Below are positions 12,330-24,400 of a stretch of DNA of 64,000 nt, in pieces. The notes beneath the pieces are model-generated. The model was not told where the DNA came from and searched no databases. It worked only from the letters and a program-made list of their open reading frames with translations. Both the position numbers and the translations under genes were made by a program. The DNA is taken from positions 9,087 to 73,086 of the forward strand of contig VWZX01002708.1 of the NCBI GenBank assembly GCA_013399015.1, written 5' to 3'. The stretch's first letter is position 1, and every line of letters begins with the position of its first letter. Source of the stretch: Galbula dea (lineage: Eukaryota > Chordata > Aves > Piciformes > Galbulidae).

Positions 12330-15300
12330 ATACAAACTCAACTAATGTGAATTTATTTATACAAACATGATACATATAGACAGGGATATTTACAACAACT
12401 TTAAACTGTTTTCATTTACAAAATAAACATGTTCTTTCATTTAGACGGTACAATTTGGGATTGATCCAAATAAAGTTATATTCAGATGGTAAATACAGGG
12501 ACAGCAGTTATGGCAAACAAATGCACTGAATGTGTCTTTCCAAACATCTCTTCACGTTATCATGTAATATAGAAAACTGAGTAATCAAGTTTCAACACAC
12601 AAAAACCTGTTCAGTAAAATGTATTCCACAGCTGCTCAGCTGTCTGTTTAAGTCCTTTGGGCACAAAAAATAGTCTTAAGTTAAAGAGAATTCAGTATCC
12701 CAGAACATTACATTTATCCAAGAATAAAGATGCTACAATTAATATTCAGTGCTAATGTTTGACTCATACTCTACTAATCAGTCAAATTAATTGTTAACTA
12801 TAGATTCTTATAAGAGGAGGTAGCCAGGTGTTTAAAAACTTCTGGTCTTATTTTAGCACTTAGTCAAACTGAGAAGTGAATTCTTTACTTTTTCTGGTAA
12901 TGAATCAAAATGGGATGTGTTCTAGAGAAATAGGGTAACTTTGAAAAGCAATGACCTGAAAATGCCTATGTTGTGGATTCCTCATATAACACAAAGACCT
13001 TGTGCTGGAGAAAAGAGCAAAAGAAATATTCAACTATGTTTACAAAGACATTTTATTTCACACAATCAGACTGCAATATATATACTATTGTTTTTAAGGC
13101 TCCATTCCAATTTATTTCTGTCACAGATTTTTTGACTGATCAGCTGCTTCTGGAAGAAGTCCTCTGATTTTTACAGTACACTTTAAACTATTTTCTCACT
13201 CTGCACCAAATCCTTGAGAGGTAGTTTGACACCACACATGAGGCAGAACTTGGGCATCTTATTCAGTAGGCTTTTTGACTTATTGCTCTATTTTGCACCA
13301 GGGAGATCAATATCAAACCATCACTTGAAATTAAATTAGCTTGCTCCTAGCCAAACTTCTGATTCATTCGCCAGTTCATGGCTTTCCATCTTAGTTGGTG
13401 TGTACCCCTATAAAAATATTAAGAAGTGCTTCCCTTTGATAATGTCAACTGGAAGAGCCACATCACATCTATGTTACATTGGTATCAGTTTTGTATTGGA
13501 TACAGTAAAAAACATGCTAGAAATCAGCCTGAAGAGACTTGCTAATAGCTTACATGGCTTCAGTCAGCAGCTAGTTTTGAAAATTAACTAAGAGACCTTT
13601 ATACATAACAAGAGAAAGATACTCATTTATCATGTTTGTATTAAAATAAAAGAGAATAAATGCTTTGATCAGACTCCCAGTGAATTTCATACACTATCTG
13701 GTCAAATCTCTAGCATTCATGAGGGAAGGCAGATCTACATAGCCTTAGGTCCCTGATTCAGAAAGGTACTCCACTGAAATGCTTGAAGTCAATTAATTAC
13801 TTATATACTCAATATTAAGCATTAGGCTTCCAAGCCTGCTACTAACTGAACACAAGCTCTGGAAAATCAAGTTTCTTCAGAGTTATGTTAGTATCTTACA
13901 CCTGATCTTGAGGTATTTGAGGGAATAGGATCATTTTGGTTTGCATTTTCATTCTTAGCCTTTCTGTGGTGACTACTGTTCTACAATCTCTTTCCTTTGT
14001 GAGGTAATAGCTATTAACATGATTCAAATTACTAATTAAACATTAATTTCTCTTAATTCTCTTACCACAACTACCTTGATTCAGAGGACTACTGAGAAGT
14101 GTTTCATACAGTAAAATTAGCTGGCTACATATGCATCACATCTGACATAAAAATGGTTTCCTTTCATATGTTTTTCATAGTTCTAGTTCCACTTATGCTA
14201 TTACAGTGTTAAATTTTTTTTCAAAGTCAAATAGAATAAATGCAACAGAATCATCCTATGAGGTATACCTAATTCCTAATGAGGTATACTGACAATTTTC
14301 TTAATGAAGAAAGCCACTAACCAACCACCTAAAACTGAATTACATCAAACAGAACAAATTATAGTGTAAACAAAAGGTATTTAAAAGAATGGTATTTCAA
14401 TGCCATCTTCACTAAAAATGCTGGGGTTTCTCGGTATTGCAATTCCAGTTAAACACATTTAAATATGCAATAGTTTAAAATTTTGTGAGAGTGGGGTGCA
14501 TATATTTCTTTAATGCTCTTTGAATAGGTTATACAGTGTTTCATACTGTGTACAGAACTTTTGACATGAAGTCTTGTATATCAAAGATGTATTCTTTTTA
14601 TTCTGCTTTAAATTACTAATAGAAACAAAACATATCCTGCAATTGTTTGGACTCATTTAGACCCTGGCATTTGTAGTACTGGAAAAGCTTTAGGGCCTTA
14701 TATCTACAATTGCAAAGTCTGTTTTAAAATATTTTTCCTTTTCTCACTTTTAATAGTTGAACTGTACTTTGCTTCTGTGATACAGTATTTGTAATACTGT
14801 TTTAATGTACTGGTGTACAAGACTTCAACTGCCATTCAAGCAAAGGAGCAGCAATATTAAAGAAATTCTCATAAAGAATTTTACATAGCCAACAAAGATC
14901 CAAGCCCTTTGAAATTCCTATTCTGATCTGCTCTTGCTAAACTGCGAAGTGAGCATCAGCAACTCAAGACCTATACACATGAGGAACTGTACAATTACAA
15001 CAGATGTGTTTTGTGGTTTTTTGTTTAGTTTGGTTGTTATTTTTTAAAAAGCACAAACTTTAGGACAACGTTGGCCAACCACCTGCCATTCTGAAGACAT
15101 GGACACTTTGGACGTCACTGCAGATCTCGCAAAGAATTCTGACCATTAAAGTAAACATTGGAATTTAATAAATAACACATTTTATATCAACACACAAATA
15201 CACACATTTTATAAAATTATTACCCTACACTAAAAATGCAACAACTCCTAATCCTGACAAATATACAGTTTTGTGTAGGTTGAGACAGCAGGATTCCGTT

Positions 15301-15381
15301 TCTTTGAACAGCTGCTGTACCCCATGTTACCACCATCCTTGGACACTTTCCTTTGAGCTTGCATACACAATGCTGACATTG
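12330..15381 (-). other. FGD6: Probable FGD6 3' UTR
   Basis: About 3 kb of AT-rich sequence after the stop codon with no coding potential. The left limit is inferred from a minus-strand AATAAA at 12352-12357. Other AATAAA hexamers near 13048 and 13094 could serve shorter forms. The stretch includes a segment at about 13751-13840 that resembles a widespread ancient amniote repeat. The exact end needs transcript data. Confidence 0.55.
12352..12357 (-). terminator. FGD6: Candidate distal polyadenylation signal of FGD6
   Basis: AATAAA on the minus strand, followed 20-40 nt downstream by a G/T-containing stretch (GGGGTTTATTAGTGT). It is the most distal good hexamer before CR1-bearing spacer DNA. 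This is a motif call only. Confidence 0.35.
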
Positions 15382-15418
15382 CTATAATACGGTGCCTTCT
15401 TGAAAAGCTTCTATCCAC
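15382..15418 (-). CDS. FGD6: FGD6 exon s: terminal coding exon and stop
   Basis: The acceptor TTTTCCAATAG leads into 37 coding nt: completion of Lys, then WIEAFQEGTVL and a TAG stop. The tryptophan is the conserved Trp of the PH2 C-terminal helix, so the protein ends directly with PH2, as in human FGD6 (WIEAFQEGTIL). The exon continues as 3' UTR. Confidence 0.95.
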
Positions 15419-18400
15419 CTATTGGAAAATTAAATACTGTTAGGAAGTAGCTTGTAGAAGTATAAATCACGTTGCTGTGACTAGCTACAGATTCACACAA
15501 GAAACAACATCATACTTCCATTACTAGCTGGCCTATTGGTGTAAATGTCAAAAATCTGTCCAATGAGTCCAAATATACAAATCTTGACAGAGATGTATTG
15601 GGCATCAATACAAGGCCAGATGGTAGAAACTTTTTCTCTACCTCTTCCATACTGAAGTTACATGCATAAAGAAAAAGTGAAGCTGGAGAATCAAATATTT
15701 GAAAAGTAGGTTATACTGAGGTTTTGCCAATTTTAATAACATGATTACGTACCTTTTAACAAAACCCCAGTACTTCTTTCACTTGTTTCACTACAAACAT
15801 GATCTGGGATGAATCAGGACACTACTGTAACTGAGGTAACCATCTGCCTAACCCATGCCCTCAGCTTTTGCATCTAGTGCAAGGGTATTATTAGTGAAGG
15901 ACTAGCGAGGCTGAAGGAGGAAGCCATAGGGTACATGGGCTGGGGTAGAGGAATGGTGCTTTTGCCTGATGACAGAATTTCCCCATATTCAATCACATAA
16001 TAACAGATACCCTGCACATTGTATTTGTGAAAATACAAGTATATTTAAAGGGCTAGGGGGAGTCCCAAAAAGTTGATCCAAGATGTCTCAAAATGGAACT
16101 TCAAAGATGAATATTTAGATACTTTTATCTCCTACAGCTGCGGTTTCTGTTCCTCCTTGATTATGAAGGTGATAAACATCCTCACCTTCTCAAGGATGCT
16201 GCAAAAGTTAATGTTTCTGAAGCACTCTGATGTTACACTGACAAATACACTAAAAAAAAAAAGAGGAATAATTCTGTCTTCCGAGTAAGGGCTGAATTAT
16301 GTGTATGTGAAGTTAAGGGCCCAAAGGGCCCACATACTGATTTTTAATTTTTTTAGTGAAAATCTTGCAAGAACTGAATGAGACAAAGGCTGTAAAATTA
16401 TCTGTATCATGGACATTCAAACCTGTCATACTGACAGGGTATCTAAATGTTTGAAACAGATGTTGGCTCTTCCTTGCCCTGAATGTTTAACTTTGTAGCT
16501 GTGTGCAAGTTCTTTCAATTCAAGCTTTTGGCATGAAAATATTAAGCATGTGTAAGTGCTCATGCTTGTCTGCACACTCAACTCTAGCTTCTATCCCTTA
16601 CTTTTTAGGGGTCCCTATTTTCCACTGCCACATATTCATTGAAAATAATTAGAATGCAAGTACAATACATTCATAAACAGCTTAAGCGTTGAACAAAGTA
16701 CTGGGGCAGGTAAAAAATGCAACAGCTCATCAAAAAGAAAGTGTCTGTTAAAATGTGTTTCTGCACTTACACAAATACATGAGATATTTCTTTGGCCCTA
16801 ACAGGAAAAAACAGCGTCCACTGATGCAAACAGGCCAACAGCATGTTTGTGTTTTTTCCTTTTTAATGCTATCAAAGCAGCATTTATTCTGGAGGTTCAG
16901 CATAGATCTCCTAGGACATTAAATACCTGGAGAAAGCTTGCAATTTAAGGTGTTCAATGTTATTTCTATCCTCAGTAAAACAGAATATGTCTAACTTCAG
17001 GTTTTCCTACTAACGACAAAAGCCATTGTCTGAAGAGGAAAACAAAGCTATTGAATGCCTTGGACTTTATTTTAGTTTTGTTTAATACAGAGGACAGAGT
17101 GGAAACAAGAGAATGGCATCCAATTAACAAAGAAACATTTGTGTGCATCTGCAGGACAAAATACCCCCCAAAATCAAATAAAGAATTCCAGATTTTGTGT
17201 GTACAGAAGTGTAATCAAGCACATTCTCAGCTGTTCAAAATTTTCAGTTGTCCTGGGTACTTCATTTTTTTAGAATATCTGTATTTGCACAAAATAATAC
17301 CTGCAGCCATATGAATGATTAAGTATTATAATAGTGGACTAGTTAGTACACAAAATCTGTTTTATTATTATAAAATTAGGGAAAACAGCAGTGCAGCCAG
17401 TCAGATAAACTAGGCATATAGGCACAATAACTTCAAATGTATTACTTTCATGCTCATTTCTAGTTTACTCCACAATTCATATAGCAAATGTTTTCTACTG
17501 TTTAATGACCAAGTGTCTAGTTTATTTTATATAAACACACACAATATATGAATTGATAAATAAGACTCCAAACTCAGACACATCAAAAGGACTTGAAACA
17601 AAAGCACTTATGTGAGGGGTTTTTTTTAAAATTCTTTTCGTCTGAACATATTAAGTGTGCCTACTTGCTCAGGCACATCTGTACACATACTTCAAACTCC
17701 TGTCCCTTACATTTTAGGGTCTGCTGTATTTTTCACTGTCATATATTCAGTAAAATTAACTGAAATTTACAGCTAGAAATAAGAAAGGGACACCAGTTAG
17801 TTCTTAAAACACATTTTCTGGATTTCTCCAAAGGTAACATTTTATCTTAGACTTTTCCATTCTCCTACCTTCATTCTTTTGCAGAAGACAAACTGCTTCT
17901 TCATTTAAAGCATTTCAGAGTCCTAATGAAACCAAGACCTTGTGTTTTAAAAACCTTGTTTTTAAAACCTTTAAAAAGGTTTTATTTACATATAATATGC
18001 TTAATCTGTGAATATTAACATTCATGACTTCTGAAACATTTTCTAGGAAAAAGTAACAGAATTGAATTCAAATAATTTCTTACTTTTGAGCTGAATGGGG
18101 ATCATCTGCTCTGAATATGTAAAATAAAGTGTTTTTGTGCAGTAAATGGAACACTCTAGACTCTGAGTTTTCATCTTTTACTTCACTGACTGTGAATCCA
18201 AGCAAAGGCTGACTCTCTAATGCTGCCACATCCTGTTGTAACGGGAAAAAAAAGCAAACAAGACAAACTTAGAGCTTGTAAGATATACCAAGGAATACAT
18301 TTAGAGTTTACTCATGCACCATACCATTGCAACAGATTACACAACAAACAAGTTGTTACAAACACTCATGCACAAAATGCCACTTTCTATAGTCTCCATG

Positions 18401-21400
18401 CATCAATCAGGGGAGAGGAAAAAACCAAAACCTTGTAGACATCAAAACTACTGCTCCTCTTTTTATTTCCCTGATAACATCTACCCTGTCTTTCACTGTA
18501 TAGTCTCATCATTCTGCCTAGTAAGGACTTCTTATACCAACTTAGATTGACTACCACCTCACAGCAGACAAAAGGTCCACCTAGCTCCAACAATTTTAGG
18601 AGTGAGTTTTCATGTCTTAAAAGGGATACGGGATGCTATTAGCTGCACTGAATATACTAAAGGAGAAGCTATGGATGTAAACTATGTTCTCAAGTACTGG
18701 AATCACTCCAAATACTTTTGATGAGTAAACTTACTTTGCTCTCTGTTGCTGAACATGAATAGGAAAGGGAAAAATATGTTGCTGAGTGTTCACAAGTGGT
18801 TGGCTAGGAAAGAGTAGCATGAGAAACTGTACCTTTTTACTTTCTCTTCACTTAATTGCGAAACTTGGCTAAAAAGGCAACCTTTTTTCTTCCTCATTAA
18901 CCTCAACTGCTTTTTTTTTATACTTTTGTCTTTTAATTAACAAATACAATGCACAACATTTTTTAAAGGAAAATGAAAAAGTATTTTCATCCTGTGCAAA
19001 TTCCAAAACAGGGTTTTGTAACTAGGCAGGGCCCTGCAATGCTTCTCAATAGAAAAAAATAAACAAAGAATGTACATAAACACTGACATAATGCATGTAC
19101 ATAAACATCAGGCGAAGACTTTGGTAATTGCCTCTACATTGAAACGAGTATCCTGTGAAACCAGCATTTCTTGGTATTGGAAAATAGCTAAGGTTAGCAA
19201 TCTGCTTTACTATCTTAGGTTTTCTACCACTAATAAGTGGTCTTTTTACAAATAATATACATCACAAAAAATAAAAGATGCAATAAAACTACACCCCCAG
19301 CACATGCTGGAATGTGCAGAGCTTATATATATATTGGTTACAGATTATTCCACACTGCAATAGGACTACACATTCTAAATAAAAAATGCCATTAGATGAG
19401 ATGCATATCTTTTTTTTATGCTGCAGCACTGTATATCATATAACTCTAGGCTGAAGATGACAGTTTGAGGAGAAGTAGATATTTAGTTTGCACATTTTCC
19501 AAGCACTCAAAACACCTCATGGAACTGCAGAACAAGATACTTCAAAAGATGCTTTTCTAATGTTGGCTTTGGCACTAGTCCAGTGTGGTGCATCCAAAAC
19601 AGACCCTCATGTATTCAGCTGACTCAGAACATACCCACACTCGTGCAATGATGTGCAGTGCAGAGGTACTCAAAGCTAGGTTTGGAATCAGAAAGAGCGT
19701 AGCTATGGTACTAAGCTCCCTGGGCCATTTCAAAAGACTACATTGCAAGCAGATCAATCACTGTAAGGTGATCTAATTATAGATCACAAGCAACTTTGTT
19801 ACAAAGACAGTATTATCACTGGATATTTGAATTCTAATATGCAGTCTCTTACCTCGCTAGCAGCATATGTGTATAGCACCTTATTTTTTATGACAAACCA
19901 TAGGTGTTTCCATGGTTTCTTACTGCCCTTAGATCTGTGTAGGTAGCCACTCATTGTGGAGTCTTCTGTATTTGCTGAAACCTGAAGAGAAAAACATAAA
20001 AACAAAACAAGAAACAAACCCAAAGAGTATGTATGCCATCTCTCTGGGTTTCTGCAGTACAGCTTTTTTGAAAACTGATCTCCAAAACTCTGTCCTGTCA
20101 ATGACTCAAATTTTTACCTCATCTCAAGCTTATGTTGCTAACTAACTCAGATGGCTGAAAGAAAAACGATTTTGTCTGCCACCATCTAACTGGTCTGGAA
20201 GAGAGGCTTCTGCAGTCACTAAGGGTTGGAACTCAAATTGGATGCATCAGGACAAGAGAGGGTTGAAACACTGAGAACCACATACAGCTGGAGAACACAC
20301 ATTGCTATATATGAAGGAAAACTACTTCCTCACATTCCCAAGACCTCCAGTGTTGGTAGGCAGAGTTCAGCTCTGCTTTCCTAATCATAAGCCAAGAGTT
20401 GAGTTTGGTGTTAAGTGTCTTCTCACTGGCTGTTGATGAAGAAGTAAACCACAATACCTTGAAACATAGGGAAGCAAGGAAGAAGTTAGTTCTGACTTTC
20501 TCCCTGAATCACAGTCTCAGAGATGCTTATGCAGTTTATACACTGTTTCTGCCTATATAAAACTAAAGCCCAAATCACTGTTACAGGCAGATTTCAACTT
20601 TTGATTCTAGAGAATATGGATAAAATATGGAATTGTTTTTTCATTGTTAATATTGATGCTGTAGTACCAATAAGGCATTACTTTTGAACAATAAAACACT
20701 CACTTCTTTAAGGGCTGCAGGAATTTTTTTCTGCTTTCTTCCAGAGGGAATACTTTGTAATACTGTAGACAAGGCACTTGATGGAGATTTGTGGTTGACT
20801 GGGGATCCACTCTTAGGAATGCACTGGTTATCTAAAATGCATAAGATGAATATATTGCTTTCATGTCAGATGACTAAACATAGCCATAATTCTTGGACTT
20901 TTTTTTCTTAAAAGCAGTGGACATTTTTATTCTGATTAGTGTTTCAACAGTAATACCTAATCATATTAATTCATGGTTGAATTAACTTTTCAGTATTATT
21001 GTCAACACCATACGTTAGAATCCCTCAAACCACAAGCACACTAAAAAAAAACCCAGGAAACTTAAAATTAAATGGATTGGTCTTGTTTGTTTTCAAAGTC
21101 TATTTTCCTGACATTGAACTACCTTTGCTCATAAGCAGGATGAAAATTAAGTCTTAGAAACCACACCAAATTTTTAGAGCTGTCCTCTGCAGTTCAGTCT
21201 GTGCTTTAACTCTGTTCTGCAACTGTGTCCTTCAATTCTTTACGTCTGTTATTGTCTTGGTTTTTTTCTGTGTGGATGCTGTAGTGTTCCTCTTCCTGCA
21301 TCATTCAATCATATACGCACTTCTGGAGATCGACATCTCCAGAGCATGTGTTTTTTCTACTGCCACAGGGAGATCCTTCATTGCCTGATGAATCTGGTGG

Positions 21401-24400
21401 CCTTCTATGAAAAGGTCACAACATCAATAGAGAGGGGAAGAGCAACCGATGTAATTTACCTGGACCTGAGCAACTGTCCCACACGACACCCTGGTCTCTA
21501 AGCTGGTGGAATATAGGTTTGATGGATGGACCACTTGGTGGATAAAGAACTGGCTCAACGGCTGCACCCAAAGAGCAGCTGTCAATGGGTCCACGTCCAA
21601 GTGGAGGCCAGTGACAAGTGTGCACTTGCAGCCCAGAGGGCCAGCTGTATCCTGGGCTGCATCAAGAGGAGCATGGCCAGCAGGCTGAGGGAGTTGATTC
21701 TCCCCTTCTACTCTGCTCTTGTGAGACCCCACCTGGAATATTGTGTCCAATTCTGGAGCCCCTATTACAAGAGGCATATGGGGGTGCTGGAGCGAGTCCA
21801 GAGAAGGGCCACGAGAATGATCAGAGGGCTGGAGAACCTCTCCTATGAGGACAGACTGAGACAGCTGGGTTTTTCAGTCTGCAGAAGAGAAGGCTCCGAG
21901 AAGACCTTATTGTGGCCTTCCAGTATCTGAAGGGGGTCTGCAAGAAAGCTGGTGAGGGACTTTTAGGATGTCAGGGGAATGGATGCAAACTAGAGGACGG
22001 GAGATTTAGATTAGGTATTAGGAGGAAGTTCTTCACTAAGAGGGTGGTTAGACAGTGGAACAGGTTACCCAGAGAGGTTGTGGAAGCCTCATCCCTGGAA
22101 GCTTTTAAGACAAGGCTTGATGGGGCCCTAGGTAACCTGATCTAGTGGAAGGTGTCCCTGCCCCCTACAGGCAGTGTGCTTGGAACTAGATGATCTTTAA
22201 GGTCCCTTCCAACTCTGGCAATTTTATGATTCTATGATCTCTCTTGGAAGACTTCTGCAACTCTTCACTCCTTTAAAATCCCCTTTTCTTGGAACACCCA
22301 CCACTATTTTCCACCCTAGATAGGAACAAGTACATTCATTAAGTCTACTTCTAGAGTTGTCCCTGAACATGGTGAGGCTCTGAAATAATGAGCAGAGCAG
22401 GAGACTAATTGGATTCCCAGTCCTACTGCACAAGCTCTGCAGCTCTTTTCCTATCTAAAATCATTTGCAATTGCCTGCAGCACAGCAGCCTCTAGCGCCC
22501 AACGCAGAGATCTGCAGGTGGTCCAGACAACCTTTCCCATCATCGCAGGCTCTCATCACCACTCCAAGGGTTGTTGATGCTGCTTTCTCACTCCCATGAG
22601 AAATGTCACTCCCAGCATTCTGGAAGCCATAGCTTGCATATTTCACTAAGGCATCACAGATTTCATGGACCCTCTGTCAGAGGGAAGGGCAGCAAACTCA
22701 GTCCCTGCTTACAGCTTGCTTGCCTATTTTATACTAGTCTTTGTACAGAACTCACAGCTAGTCTTGGGGGATGGGACTAGATTCCCACCTCACTGGTAGG
22801 TGCCTCCCTTGATTTTAGATTCATTTCTGCATAATCATATGAAGCTCCTTCACAGAGATGGATTTCAATTCTCTCAGGATGAGAAGGAAACTGACCCTGG
22901 ACCTTCTCTTTAAGCAAACGTTATTACCACCAGGCTATCTAACCCTTGCTTTCCAGCAAGCTTTAGTAGTTACATGTTCTCTGAAAGTGTTTCCCTGAAA
23001 ACAGCTCTAGCTGTGGTGTTTTAGATAGAAATCTATGTTACCAGGGTGCAATAGGCAATGGTTAGAAGTTTGACCTCAGAAATGAGGTGCAAATATGCCA
23101 ACTTCTTGAATTCCAGATGAGCAGAGGCTTGTAGCTGAAGAGACTCAGCTTCAGTAGAATGAAAACCTATGTCTTTATAGAGCCCCAGAGCTCTAGCTGT
23201 CTCAGCAGCTTAGCTGACAAAAATGAAGTTTATAGCCATACAAGTTAGAAAGTACAAGTACACAAGAACCCACTGTGAGGTCATGATAAGCTGCAATGAC
23301 TTTGATGCACACTGTGATTAATGAAAAGCAATGTAACACTAGCTTTCTCAAAAAGAAAGCAGCATAAGCTACATGTCATTACCATAGGGAAAATGCAAAC
23401 ATGTTTCTGGAAGGAAGAGCCAATTCACTTCCTAGCTTACTCCACAGAAACTTGTTTGGGCTCTTAAAATCTCAGATGCCTTTTCAGGCACTAGTAGAAT
23501 CAAGCACTTGAACCCAGCAGTACAGATGAGGCACTGACATATCATGTTAATAAGGGCCCCAAAAATAAAACTGTTTGTGAATATTTTATTTACCTTGTTT
23601 CTGTAGCTCCTTGAAGCAATGATCACATACTCTTGCTGGTTGGTTTTTCATGTAGTCTAAACCATGTTTATTTGATGAACAAGCTTGACAGACGATCTGG
23701 AAACAGATAAAAGCATTATTGTCATGATGTGCACCTGTAAATCACCCAATGCTCAAAAACATTCACATTAGCACTGTTAAATCCATAACAGAACCTGAAA
23801 TAGGCACTATTTTACACTGAAAATAGTTTAAGGTCTATGTCCTTATGTTCAACTTAATAAAACCCTACTGAATTACATGTCTGTAAGCCAAGGTTAAAAA
23901 TTCATAAAAAGTAGAATAAGCCTACTGTGTTACTGAACTGTTTAAATCATAAGCTTTTAAAGAAATAATTAAAAATAGTCATTGACAATTTCTCTACAAG
24001 ACAGATGTCTCAACTGCATTGAAGTCTGTATTCACACTTGAATAAGACAAGAAATATAAAGATTTATTAGATATACCTCTCATAAGTTTTAAAGATAGAA
24101 TAAGCTTAGTACTAACTTAAAAAAAGCATTATTTATCTTACAAAAATTAGTGATGAAAATATTTTTCTCATTTCAGCTAATATTCTATGGTTTTATGACA
24201 TAATTGCGGAAGCAGAAGATGACTATAAATTGTACTCCAAAATGCAAAATAAGAAATATGTAACAGGTTAAAAGGCAGAACACCAGTCTGTCATAACTAA
24301 AAAAAACCAAAACCCAAAACAAACCAACCAACAAGCCCCAACAAAACAAAAAAAACCCCACAAACAAAACCCACCCAAATAAACTACCTAAAAAAAAACA

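Larger units (their letters stand above)
15419..18083 (-). other. FGD6: Last FGD6 intron
   Basis: A 2.7-kb intron separating the final PH2 coding exons. It contains a diverged direct duplicate (16533-16655 and 17641-17765) and a small hairpin (17964-17983). No reading frame or recognised transposon was found. Confidence 0.8.
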
